This document shows positions 24,125-35,567 of a stretch of 64,000 bases of DNA, one piece after another. The translations under genes and the position numbers were made by a program. The stretch spans positions 53,018 to 117,017 of the forward strand of contig QVRM01002290.1 in the NCBI GenBank assembly GCA_003439945.1, read 5' to 3'. The stretch is from Dermanyssus gallinae. Taxonomy: Eukaryota; Arthropoda; Arachnida; Mesostigmata; Dermanyssidae. Below the pieces are notes generated by a model. It searched no databases. It was not told the origin of the DNA and worked only from the letters and a program-made list of their open reading frames with translations. Numbering within the stretch: position 1 is the first letter of the stretch; every line of letters begins with the position of its first letter.

Positions 24125-24320
24125 GTAATCTGCTACTTATAGTACTTTTCGGACTGACTCTCAGCCAAAATTTAACGTCCATGGGACTGCTTTTCGCACT
24201 GCTTCATAGATACATACCCCATAAATACAAATGTGCAACGGTGGGGCTCGAACCCGCGCACTTATGTGTCCCCTCCGGTCGCGAGGCGCAGGCGAATGCA
24301 CCACGCCACCGGTACGCTCG
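24125..24320 (-). repeat. tRNA-derived SINE, copy B (best preserved)
   Basis: The minus strand reads A box TGGCGTGGTGC, then GCGACCGGAGGGGACACATA, B box GGGTTCGAGCCCC, and the shared body TTTATGGGGT, GAAGCAGTGCGAAA, ACGTTAAATTTTGGCTGAGA. The A and B boxes are closest to consensus of the three copies. It sits about 400 bp from copy A in the same orientation. Confidence 0.8.
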
Positions 24321-24484
24321 ACGTAATTAATACTTCTATTACTACTTACCTGTCTGTCACACGCTGCTAGCTAGTAAAAAAAAACTGCTTGATTACCAAG
24401 ACAATCGGCAACCTACGCCAGGCGCTAGGCTCAAGCCAGAAGCATAATTAAGTAAGCTAGCGACAGCCGCATTAATAACAAACA

Positions 24485-24516
<32 letters not shown>

Positions 24517-24849
24517 CAGCATCGACCACCATCATCATCATCACGGCATAGCATTGACAAATGAGAACTCGCAGCTTTGACCGCCAGCTCTGTGGCTCTT
24601 TAATTACCAATTGCGCATAATGCCTTGCGCGAAATGCGAGGGAGAGACAGTCGGCGCCGCTTTAAGCTTGTGTCAAAGTCTACGCGGTTAGTGAGCAACT
24701 GCTTCCGAAATGTGCAATCGTTGTCAATTATAAGCAAACTGTAACGGAAGATGGGGTAGGCCGCGTGCTCGCCAAGGCCTCCGACAGCCAAGGTAGTCAT
24801 TTATATTGGCAGGGTTTGAGGCATTCTAATTAGCACACCACCTACAGGT
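24321..24849. other. (ATT)n tract and unassigned sequence
   Basis: (ATT)n at 24485-24516. The minus-strand continuation of the LINE relic may extend here, but no motif is recognisable. Confidence 0.45.
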
Positions 24850-26010
24850 AATCACGTAAATGATCTACAGCTATCAAGCGAATAGCGCGACATGATCGTA
24901 TAATCATCATAGTACGACATCAGACACGATTTCATGTTGCAAACCGAGACCTTAGACCGTAAAATTGGTTTGAAGCCGTGTTGCTTTTTGGGGAGTAGCC
25001 CAGGATACTCTAGGGAGAGAACAAGGCCACATATGGTAAGGCTTGACAAAAAAATGCATTCACAGCCCTTCTAATGTAGCCCCTCTGCGCGAAGATGTAC
25101 GAACCATCGAGCAGCCTTTACATTTGGGGATGATAGTTATTTTGCAGCACGACTATAGTCGCGCGGGATGAAACCTTGTTTAAGGCCCATGTCTGAGCGC
25201 GCGAGACATTGCCATACTAGGCGGCAGTAAACCTATATTTCTTAATCGAGTATTGGGGCCTTACAGTCATTATTCAGTAGAAGATTGGTTTACCTTCTGG
25301 GTGGGTCGGTACTGTTTGTGGAAAAAACTACAAAACAGGCATACCCATCCGTGATCAGAAGGTGAAATTAATTTTGTCCGAAATGTGCGAGGATCTAGAC
25401 ATAGTCATTCAACAAATGTGTATTGGTTATTATACAATAAATTAGTCTCACAGACGACATTATACACCATGACAAAGCTGACTTCGACAAGAGCGATCTT
25501 GACGAGATAGTACAAAAGGGCAGTCGTTTCATTTTACTCTTTGCTTGAATCTACGCCGGACCTATCGTAGAATCATTGCCTAGACTCGCCAAACTGGCCA
25601 GACGTGTATGAGACCGCATAAATAGCCTTCTCTGCAGAACTTTGTGACCAGAGTGGCGAACAAACTCCGTGATTCCGCCTGTCCGGGAAACTAGTAACGT
25701 CTTCGAGCGGCCGGGCAAAATGCATCGCCAGCGATTCAGCCAGCACACCAGCTAAATAATTAATTAAACAATTGGCTGTAATACTCCAGGCGTACTTTAG
25801 AATGCGCCAGGCTAAAACCGTCGAACTCGAAGGGACGGCAATATTGCCTAGTATCCTGTCAGTCTGTTTTGCAACAAGGTGCCTATGAGCTGCTCACGCA
25901 GACGTTCACGAAGTCATCCAGCCGCATCCTGGCCTTCCTTCTTGTCTCGTTTCTCAACAACCGTGTGAATATTGCCAGTTGGCTGGCGAGGAAACGCCAA
26001 TGTGGAGATT
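24850..26010 (-). pseudogene. Decayed LINE, linker and RT fingers
   Basis: On the minus strand, 26.0-25.9 kb reads WRFLASQLAIFTRLLRNE and RRKARMRLDDFVN, the style of the basic linker between LINE endonuclease and RT. Then 106 codons are open at 25576-25893, with TVLAWRILKYAW and LAGVLAESLAMHFARPLED resembling the region before the RT. Further on come IIPKCKG (about 25123-25131) and LEYPGLLPKKQHGFKP (QHGF at 24972-24983), matching the RT fingers motifs IPKPGK and QHGFR. Stops and shifts separate the pieces and the YADD core was not found. The order of motifs supports one old element. Confidence 0.5.
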
Positions 26011-27124
26011 TAAACGACATTTAACCGTAGAAGGTCCACCTTTGCATCGTGGACGTAGCTGACATGCAGTGCGGGGCTGCATATGCCAAATGAGCTCTTC
26101 CGATATTTGGCTAAAAATCGTTAAAATCTCTATAGTGGGGTTTTTGTTTTCTAACTGCCTGATTATATAACGGTGGAGGACTATTTAAACGTATACAATG
26201 TTGGAGCACCTTCTACGTGCAGCCCATGAGCGCCATGCCACCTGTCAACAACAAAAAAACGATCCAACAGAGCACTAAACAGTGTTGCCTTTACTTCGAG
26301 CTTGGTGTTTGCACGTTAAAAACCTCTTAAACGAAAGTGCAGCCGCACGCCTGATGAATCACCGCCAAATGCTTTCAATTAATTGGCTGGCGTGCGGGCT
26401 GAATAGCCTGCGATGCGTTCTACAGATAGAGATTGAAAGTAGAGTTAGGGGATTCTTCCTAACTTCTACTTTCGGACTCATCTTCTCCAAAGAAGCTTAA
26501 AACCGCTTCTGTATGCCGTATTCGCTTGGAATTCCTAACTGGAATTACGATAGCTTGATGCACCATCCAAACTCCATGTCAATTCGACCTAAAAATAGAA
26601 GTCTAGCCATGATAATGCTGATTATGAATGTTCCTTTCGTAACAAGTTCGTCAAGATAGCATATAGCTATAAAAATTATATTGTCATTATTTCCTATTCA
26701 ATTCAATTTAAATGCACCTTTATTATGTCAAAGGGGATATACCAGCCATAAATAATACTGTAGAGCCGCAAAAGAGTCACACACGTTATATTATTGTGAA
26801 TAGGGTTTGCTTGAAGAAAAAGAGAGAGAGAGAGAGAGATAAAGACTAATGCATTAGATTACACTGTATGTATAGATGACAACAACTACGCAACTACTAC
26901 GCAAAACACCTCGATTCACCTCGATGTGACTGGACTTCTAAAGCTGAAAATTACTGCTGGTCATTAGTTATGCAATAAACGAAGTTCTAATGAAGTTACC
27001 TAATTATTGTTTTTGGACGCTAGCGTAGCAGACACATATGACAAGAACTAGATCGTATCGTTCGAGTCGCAGGTCCATCTTTTAAAGTACGGTCCTTGCT
27101 TGCGCTTAAGATCGCACAGATTTT
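26011..27124. other. No recognisable feature
   Basis: (GA)n at about 26820-26840. The upstream endonuclease part of the LINE relic would fall near 26.0-26.5 kb but is not recognisable by eye. Confidence 0.45.
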
Positions 27125-27225
27125 CTAGACATAAAACAAACCCCATATAATGTGTCTGGTGGGCAGTATTGTGCTAAAGGGCGGGAGAATGCCTAATGAC
27201 CTTACGATGTAGCCCTTAATAGGGG
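27125..27225 (-). repeat. Possible diverged fourth SINE copy
   Basis: The minus strand contains GGCATTCTCC and CACATTATATGGGGTTTGTT, similar to the boundary between head and body in SINE copies B and C. The B box is not intact. Weak support. Confidence 0.3.
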
Positions 27226-27365
27226 TAACGGACAATAACGGCAGCATCAGACAGACGTTCACTGGAAATAAGAAATAGTATTTATGTACTATTCCCTTAT
27301 ATAAATTGCTCAAAGATGTTCTAACAAACAATACACTGGTGTGAAGTGGCCGAGAAAGCAGCAAA
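27226..27365. repeat. Dispersed repeat, copy 1 (pair with 28360-28500)
   Basis: Shares with 28360-28500, in the same orientation, the strings CAGACGTTC, TGGAAATAAG and TCTAACAAACAATACACTGG, with the spacing between them roughly kept. The family is unassigned. An open frame of 133 hydrophobic codons crosses this copy on the minus strand, but the second copy does not keep it. Confidence 0.7.
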
Positions 27366-28359
27366 CGAGACGTTCCGTGCGAATATATCATCAATTCAGT
27401 ACAAACAATGAAGCCAGCATCAGCTAAAACAGCAAAAACAACAACAATGATAACAGCAACTCCAGTGTCAATAACAATAACAAGGACACGATGATCTGTA
27501 GCGGTTTCCGCTAGTTTATTTCCCATCAGGACTTGTCTAGGAGCTTAATCTCATGCTGCAGTCTGTTGCATGGAATAGGTAAGCATCATATGCATATAGA
27601 CGTACATATTACATATTTAACTACTATAATTAGATTATAATTTTGTATTATTCTACTAGTGTTATTAGTAGTATTCTTAGTGTCCACTGCCGTTATGACC
27701 ATTATCTAAAACTGGAAGCGGTTGTTGCTCATACAATTTGACACTAGAGTATCGTTTCTGGACTACACGTCAAGGCATCCTGGCTAGCTACAAACAACAA
27801 GCAGTTAGTCGTTGGCATTCCAGTTTATCGCGTAGGCTGAAGTAGATTCTCCCTGACCGTCCTCAGTGATCAAGGTAAGCAAACCTTGGCTAGAAGAATT
27901 TAGCAAAAAACCAACAGCGCAAATTTAGGCAGCAAAAAATTGTAAACATGACAATCGCTCATTAGTTGAAGACAAAGATTATTCAAACTGTTTGGTACGC
28001 CTGAAATCGTCGCATGTTCGTCTCTATGACGACTCGCTGCATACGGAAACACGGCGACAGCAGTGCATAAGCAGAATGTTTCTACACACAAAGAAGGCCA
28101 AGCATGTTGCCCCAGGCCTTCTATGGCAATGATCGCTCGGTTGGCGAATAGTATGATAACGGTTGTTACACATTCAAGAAAGCGGCTCATTTACTATGCG
28201 CTCAAAGACGCCACCGATGAGGAGCCCTTGAACGATTTGACCCGAAGCACGCAAAGGGGATAAATGATGATCTGTGCTTGTATCAGAGGCTGTTAGTATT
28301 CTGCCCGCATCGATCATTTCGCCAGTGCCAATAATGGAGCAGCTGTGTTCTCCTGTTCG
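27366..28359. other. No recognisable feature
   Basis: AT-rich to mixed sequence. A TCAAG|GTAAGC donor-like site at about 27873 has no convincing exon before it. Confidence 0.45.
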
Positions 28360-28500
28360 ACCGGCAATAGTGGCTCAACACAGTAACGACAGTGTCAGGC
28401 AGACGTTCGTTGGAAATAAGTGTGCTACTATTACACCCCTCTCTAATACAGTCTAACAAACAATACACTGGTGTGAGGTGAACGAAAAAGCAGCAGACAA
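28360..28500. repeat. Dispersed repeat, copy 2
   Basis: Counterpart of 27226-27365. It is followed by an ACAACA-rich tract (28500-28580) and then a SINE copy. Confidence 0.7.
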
Positions 28501-28604
28501 CAGCAACACAGTGCCAAGAACAGCAACGACGACATTACCAAGAAAACGACAACAACAACAAACTGAACAACAAACAAAACAACTACACAAAAGTAAGTTT
28601 CGGG

Positions 28605-28735
28605 CTACCCTCAGCAAGATTAACGTACTGTTTTTCACATTGCTTAACGACCCCATAACAATGTCACGGTGGGCTCGACCGCGCACTATGGTCTCCTCCG
28701 GTGCGAGCGCAGACTTAATCCAACGACGTCCAACA
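28605..28735 (-). repeat. tRNA-derived SINE, copy C (decayed)
   Basis: The minus strand has CACCGGAGGAGACCATAGTG, a one-base-shortened B box (GCGGTCGAGCCC), TTATGGGGTCGTTAAGCAAT and ACGTTAATCTTGCTGAGGGT. These are the same blocks in the same order as copy B, with small deletions. Its head is the most damaged. Confidence 0.7.
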
Positions 28736-29799
28736 AAACTCTACTACTTGACTAACAACAACGAACACACTACAGTCCAGCCGAAAACGACCACACAGAA
28801 ACAACCACAGACAACAACAGCAAACAGCAATGAAACAGCAACATCACCAAGAATACCTGCTACATTTTTTAGCTGAAGAAAGTCCAATTAAGTTCAGAAT
28901 AGGGAGACAAACGATGACATATAGTACGTAGTTTCCAACCAGTCCACGCTCCGGCCGAACCGTGGGTTCGATTACGCGTAGAAAGGAACTTAAGAAAAAC
29001 CTTTACATCAAAGATCTTCGTTTGACAAAGGCGTCGGTTTGTCGGCTCGACTCTGTTCGTGAGACCCGGCTTTGTATCGAGCGGCGGTGTCACCTAACCT
29101 AGCTATTATCGGCATGAACCCCTTGCTACTGGTGCCAGTGAAGATGGGCAAAACTGAAATTTGGTTTTTGGCACTGCAAACCTTGTAACCTGCGCATAGT
29201 TCTGCCTACGCGCGGCCCCAGATAGAACAAGGCAAAATTCACCTCTATCAAATGATCTTGGATAAAGTCTTGGTGAGCTGTTCTGTACGCCAGGCATAAC
29301 TATAAATCTATAACTATCAATATTCACTCAAGTTTACTGCCATCTTCTGTTTGGTATTCACAGTCACGAGAAACCTAAGTGTGATTCATATAAATACAAG
29401 TACGCACAAGTATATATATATATATATATATATAATTAACAAAAACTGTGTGGAGGAGGAATGCGTTTACACGCTGGCGCGCCGGGCATACCATGACAGT
29501 TTACCCTTTAAGCTTCACACTCTGTCAGCCTGGATCTTTATTTACTGTCAGGAGCTGTGGCGGGTGCCAATCGTATTAAACGGCCGTGGTCATCCCCGGG
29601 TTCCTCATCTCGGCAGACGCGCTTTGCTCATTAACCTCTAAACCCGCTTTTCGGTAAGCAGTGTCGTCTTCCGGAGGTGCTGTCCGGAGAGTCGCCGAAG
29701 CCGTTCTTTTTCGAGATTAGCCTTCCCGATATATATATATATATATATATATATGCAGGGGGGGGGGCTTTATTGAGTATTACTAAAATTTAATAACGA
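28736..29799. other. ACA-rich tract, (TA)n arrays, no gene
   Basis: ACA-rich to 28.85 kb. (TA)n at 29411-29434 and 29729-29754, the latter followed by a G-run at about 29758-29767. No gene assigned. Confidence 0.5.
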
Positions 29800-30635
29800 A
29801 CGCGCCATCTGGCGATTTAGATGTTTGGCTGTACATGACTGCACTTTCGGGCTGTGCGCCATGCGAACATTCTATTAGCGATCTCTTTCTTGACTACATC
29901 GTTAGCCTGAATGTGTATACCAGAGCGAGTTATCGTTGTCATGACTTCAAAGAACTTATTGAATCTATTAGACTGCTTATATATGCTGGTAAACGTACAT
30001 ATTTTACATATTTTTCAATATAACGGCTATGTCCATGCACTAAACATTATTCCTGCTAGGGCAACACGTCCTATAAACGTTTTATGTATATTGGCCAGAA
30101 TCCACGCATCACACACGAGTCCCTGATGCCATATGGGTGAGACGTATATAATAAGACTAGAAGAACATATTGCTTGTAAGGCTCTGACATACAGGAAAGC
30201 ATCTTTAATCACAAACGAGCGCAATGTCCAGTTCATTCTCCTTGTAACAGCCGTTACCACATCAAGTATAGGAGGCTGTATCGTTCAAGGTGTCGGATGT
30301 CAGTATTTCTAAGTCTTTGATCGCCTTCTTAACGGTAAGCTCCTCAGAGCCGAGCGTGTACTTGTGTGCAGGATCATTGTGTAACGTGTAGCACAGCATA
30401 TTTGTTAACAGGTAGTTAAGGAGGCCTTTACATCACTCCATACATTTGTCTAGCGTCTCTTGAAAAGTTACTATAATGCTTCCATTATCTACAAGTATAT
30501 ACATTTAGACATCATCAGCATACATTTTTACATAAACGACTTGAGGTATTACATGCTTCATTGAGTCGGGATACAGTATACACGTTAAAGAGCCAATAAT
30601 GGTACCCTGCGGATAAGCCCTAGGTAATCATAGCC

Positions 30636-30636
<1 letters not shown>
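29800..30636 (-). pseudogene. Decayed CR1/L2-like LINE reverse transcriptase
   Basis: The minus strand reads PQGTIIGSLTCILYPDSM (30611 downwards), VYVKMYADDV (YADD at 30511-30522), FQETLDKCME, and HKYTLGSEELTVKKAIKDLE. In another frame come WTLRSFVIKDAFLYVRALQA and YVSPIWHQ. These match, in order, the PQGT block, catalytic Asp pair, thumb and the C-terminal RSF...YVRP...SPVW region of CR1/L2-type RTs. Stops follow YADDV and KCME and there is a shift near 30290. An AATAAA lies at about 29772-29777 on the minus strand. The fragment is bounded by (TA)n arrays on both sides (29729-29754 and 30637-30679). Confidence 0.75.
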
Positions 30637-30681
<45 letters not shown>

Positions 30682-30730
30682 AAACCATTCTGTGGCATAT
30701 GGAAGCTCAGTAAAATTCCCATAGATAAAG

Positions 30731-30767
30731 ATCACGAATACGTGAATTCTATTCACGTATTCGTGAT
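30731..30767. repeat. Perfect 17-bp hairpin with 3-nt loop
   Basis: ATCACGAATACGTGAAT at 30731-30747 and its exact reverse complement at 30751-30767 flank TCT. It lies 50 bp beyond the (TA)n array that bounds the RT relic. Confidence 0.93.
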
Positions 30768-31339
30768 AACCCTCAATCTTAGGTACAACATAGTGGAATC
30801 CGTGCACGGTATACATCATTAAGATAATTCGGCTTGTCCAACAAACGTTTTCCCCCTGAACATATCACTGCTTTTGTAGAATAAAATCCTGCATCGATTT
30901 TAACCCTTTCTATTGCATAGACTACAAAGTGGATAGAGTCTGCTGATTTTTGGTTCAGTTGTGTCTCCGCCTAAATGGCTCACCAAATAACGGGCTGTCA
31001 GCCAAAAGGTAAACAAGAAGAGTAGAAGCCGAACCATGCAAACCGAGAATCCGTTTTAAAGACGCAGGGTTTAGCCAATCAAGGAGGGTTATAGGATAGA
31101 GTAACGGTCATTCTATACCAGCGTTTTGTTATAGGCTGCCGTCGGGGCAGCCTATTTCTTAGCACCTGCTCGTTAAGTCAAAGATGATCACTTTTGGATA
31201 GTCTACCACGTTGCCGACATTTCGCAACGTTTTTCTTCTTTTGTATGTTTATTTCCTAATCCGGCGTAAGCAAACGTCCCATGGAACGCTCAAACGCCTA
31301 ATATTACAAGCGCTTATTAGAATTAATCCTATAACGACT
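30768..31339. other. No recognisable feature
   Basis: Nothing assigned. It may contain the downstream end of the next RT relic. Confidence 0.45.
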
Positions 31340-31600
31340 TTAAAACAATACTAGGTTGTCTGCGTACGTAACTATCTGTATGGCGAAATACCATCCGTTT
31401 ACTTGACTGGGCAGGTCGACAAGGAGCGAGAAGTGCAAATCCGTAGCCGTCGATTGTGTGCGCCGTGTGCGAAACCATTCGTTTGCTCTATCGGTAGGTG
31501 CTCGGCAATCGGCACCGTCAATGAGCATCGATATTTTACAACACACATCAAATTGTCAATTTTATTGTTAAATGCCCTGAAAGCGGTCAACAGATGGAAC
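31340..31600 (-). pseudogene. Reverse transcriptase relic with YADN core
   Basis: The minus strand carries NGFAHGA in one frame and LHFSLLVDLPSQVNGWYFAI then QIVTYADNLVLF in another (YADN at 31355-31366). This fits the LINE RT pattern GxPQGA, LSPLLFxLLxDDLP, YADDLVLF with decay, including the second catalytic Asp changed to Asn. Only about 260 bp are recognisable. It differs from the other RT relics in this window. Confidence 0.55.
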
Positions 31601-34048
31601 ACTAATTATGGCCAGTATTTGCAGCACTAGATTTTTCGAAACTAAGTCGAAAGCCTTCGTCGGGAGAAGACTCTATGTAAGAAGTGACCCATGATAGAAT
31701 GGAGCTAAATAAACATACGTATTTAATCTACGTATAGGGGAATGCAGATTCCTGACTGCTGACACCTAGTTAGCGACAGATAATAAAGAGCGTATGTTGT
31801 TCAGCGGCTATTTAAGCCAGGCGACAGAAACAAGACACGTTGTTTTACAATGATTAGTTTGTTCGATTTGACATTATCGTATACAACGAGCATCATGTTT
31901 AGCTTGTATAGATGTTTCGTTGCCGTTTACGACGCGAAGTTCTAACGGCGGTTTTAATCAGGGCACATCTTTGTGTGGCAAATAATTTAAAGGTTTGCGG
32001 TATCTACGTCACAAGATGATCAAACAGCCGACCTCAAAGAAACGTTTGATCAGAATTATTGTTTACGGAATAAAAAATTCACCTCTTTATCACCCAATTC
32101 ACTCTAATTGCCAACTACGCGAATCAAATGTAGCCGTCACCAGGCTCAAATTTTCACGCAATTAAGATGCGCAATAAGCGATGGAAATGTGTGAACCTCA
32201 CATCACGATCTTGACCCGATTTGACTCACGGGCCTTACATAACGGTTAAAAAAAAAGAAGACCTAGTGGTTTTCATTTGGTTATAGACACGGGTCTAGAC
32301 TTGTTTCTATGAGGAAGGAATTCCTGACGAAAAAAAATTTCATTTCAAGTTTCTACATCAGAGCCAGCTGCAAGCGGCAACCGGGGGTGGGCTGGGTCAT
32401 CGAGTGGACGCGGACATCGGATTCGTCGATTAGTGGCGGAGAACTTGTCACGTATACAGCCAGGACATACACTGTGCACTTCAGCAAAAAGTGAGCGCCT
32501 GTGTGGGGCATGCACCAAGTTATTGACGCTTTTTTTTTGCATCATCCTCATCCTTATTAGACGTGGGTGCAATCTTGCCGGCGTCAGTGTGGGCTTGCTC
32601 GCCGATTGTACGTCAATGCATGTCCTACCTGCAGAGGGGCAATATCTCTAGTGGTCCAAGCAGGATAAGCTCTCGGAGCAACGCCGCTCTATCCGCGCGC
32701 ATGCCAGGTGCGAGGTATGAGAAGTCGTTCAGAGGAAACTAGGTGCACACATGTGGCCTTGGCTTAGCTTAACAGAACGGATTATTCTTGACCACGCAGG
32801 GTCAAAATTCTTTTTTGAGTCTCTATTTATGTGTGGAAATGCCTGCGGCGAATCGACGAACCGAAGCTTGGAGGCGCTCAGGCCTTGGCTAGGATTGTTG
32901 AGAGCTTTGAGGGGGACGGGAACGAGTGCCCTAAAGTCTGCAGCCCAGAAGGCTTTGGGTGTAACGGAAGCGGAAAATATATATTTGACCCTTAAATTGT
33001 ATCACAGGTAAGCTTGAATTTAAATCCCTTTCAGAAGCTGCACACAACGTCGTCTTGGCGGTTGGAAAGCAATCTTTCAAATGTTCTTAGGTTTAAACGT
33101 TTGATGCTCAGGAACGGCGGTACTAAACGCTAATGAAAACAAAAAGAAATACAAATACTCTAGCCTACATATAGTAGCACGCATAGCATAGCAAATGCAC
33201 GTAGCAGCAAGAATTTTTTTTAAAACATATGTCCTATATGCATACATACTCGTATAACGTTGGCCGGACGGAGTGGAGAAGATGGGTGGCGACTCTCAAA
33301 CATCGAATCGTTGTATTAATTCCGCTATCCGTCTTTTCTAAGCAAAACAAACATTAATTATATAATATTTGTTTAAATGTATATGTATACACTGTCAGGC
33401 TGCGACTTTTTGGACACAAAATACGCTTTCACACATTTGCAATCCGTTCTGGAGCTCCAGGACGCCTTTTTACGGTTGCGAACGAACCAAGTCAGCGAGT
33501 ACAAGCGAGAGGCCAAAGGCATGCAATAACAGCTCACGATATGGGCAGACTTTTGTCTGCAGAGCCGCTCCGCATAGAGCCAGAAAATTGATCTGTGCCC
33601 TTTTGATCGTGTAATCGCGATATGCAGATTATCTCCATAAAATGCACTAGATACATATGTGCACATTGTGTATGAATCTCGCAAAGCGTATATATAAGCG
33701 CAAATATGTAAAAATGCGCTTTACAGGGAACGAATCAATCTCAACAGTAGCAGCTACTAAAATCGAAAGACTTAGAGTGCTTTTAATTCATTTAATTTGT
33801 GTTTCGTTGTTAACAATGAGCGTACATTTGATGAACAAGGTCAAACGGCTGCGGCGAAATCCAGCGCAATAACGACCAATGTGGTAAACCACCAAAACAC
33901 CTTTGAAAAATGCTGTCAAACAGTCGACGGAAACGATACGTCAAACGAAAGCCTAGAAGCCGTGAGAAACCATAAAGTAAACACCGATTCAATGATTGTA
34001 TGAAGAAATCAAGTAACAACAATAACAATTGGCGCTGAGAAATTGGCC

Positions 34049-34106
<58 letters not shown>

Positions 34107-34482
34107 AGTTTTACTAACAAAAGCTAATGTTAGCAAACATTTTATATATAAAACTAATCAAAATATCAGCAGCAACACGGCTTGCTGCATTACGGTTAGA
34201 GCAACGACTGCAACAAAGTAAACGACCCCCGAGGCCACGCCGGTGAAGAGTCCGTCCCACCCCCCCCCCCCCCCCCACACACAAACGATAGCGAACAATT
34301 ATATCAATATCATAATAGAGGGGCAAGCGATAAATCCGGCACATACATACAAGCTATAAATATTGGGAGAGAAAAACTATACAAAGACACACAGTATTTC
34401 CGACGTACGTACACCATATACGTGCACGTGTATATATATATATATTTTTTTTCTGCACTTACTGCCACACAGCCGCGCTTAT

Positions 34483-34515
<33 letters not shown>

Positions 34516-34626
34516 CTAATTCATCATAATTTATTAAGTAATAGAAATGGAGCTACAATTGTCTCCCGAGAACGTGTGCACAAGCAATATTACTCTATAT
34601 ATACATATACGACAGGGTATTTCGTA
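31601..34626. other. Long stretch without a confident gene
   Basis: A plus-strand frame open through 32751-33008 ends LKLYHR at a CACAG|GTAAGC donor, but there is no clear acceptor and the protein is not recognised. (TA)n at 34052-34102, C16 at 34261-34276, and mixed TA runs at 34428-34507. Confidence 0.45.
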
Positions 34627-35567
34627 CAGGGTGTTTCAGGAAGGAGGTCTCTAAGAAGTCTTGTTTCGGAGTGAGAGTGAAATTACTACAATTTGTGACA
34701 CTGGTGTTTTTTGCCCGACATAGGAGCATAAAATGTGCTGTTGCGAGACAACCAGTCTTCCTAGACAGAAACTAAGCACACCGTCGTGTTCGTGAAGAAT
34801 ATACAAGGCCGGTCCGAAAACGCGACATGGTCGCTTAGAAGAGAATTTGCCAAAAATGAAGTAGTTTATTAGCTTTTACCCCAAATACCTCAAAATCATT
34901 ACCCTACGCCCACTCAGCGCTCAAAACTAACACATTCGGGCAAACGCGTTTCATGGTCATCATTTTGGTACCAAACCTATGTCAATGCGAGCTGTGGTTG
35001 CGGAGTGATGACGATTTTTGGCGAACATGTCGAGAGTAAGTGCATAAAAAATGACGCGCTGCGGCTGTCGCGCGACAGGTCAGGGGTAGTGAACGTCGCC
35101 ACACAGTCATTTTACGTGCACTTAATCTGGACATGCCCTCCGAAAAATCGTAATTACTCCGCAACCACAGCATTGACACATGTTTGGTACCAAAATAATC
35201 GCGATGAATTGCGCATTGGCTGAATATGTCCGTTTTGAGCGCTGTGAGTGGTTGTAGTTTTATGATTCTGAAGTATTTGGCGTGAGCGCTAATAAAGAAC
35301 TTCATTTTTGGCGAATTCTCTTCTAAGCGACCATGTCGCGTCTTCTGACCGGCCTTGCGTATTCTTCGGATGGATTTGTTGTCTCGCAACAGCACATTTT
35401 GTGCTCCTATGTCGGGCAAAAAACACCAGTGTCACAAATTGTAGTAATTTCACTCTCACTCCGAAACAAGACTTCTCAAAGACCATGTTCCATTGAAAAA
35501 AAAACATCTGTTTTAACGAGCTCCACAATTCCACATATCGCGCTTCAAATATTCCTGCAACACCCTG
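34627..35567. mobile_element. Long foldback DNA element, copy 1
   Basis: It starts CAGGGTGTTTCAGGA and ends with its inverse TGCAACACCCTG, with TA on both flanks. The two halves are reverse complements along most of their length, so the single strand would fold into one long hairpin. Compared with copy 2 the left arm lacks roughly 55-60 bp after the terminal 15 bases. There is no transposase. Short frames inside are mirror images across the palindrome. Ends and TA target suggest mobilisation by a Tc1/mariner-type transposase (inference). Confidence 0.88.

Noticed and set aside
24340..24385. Minus-strand CAG|GTAAGT perfect donor
   Set aside because: The only acceptor nearby would leave an exon of about 14-17 bases; too little support.
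27125..27526. 133-codon hydrophobic membrane-protein-like frame
   Set aside because: It spans a dispersed repeat whose second copy (28360-28500) does not keep the frame, and no splice or start context supports it.
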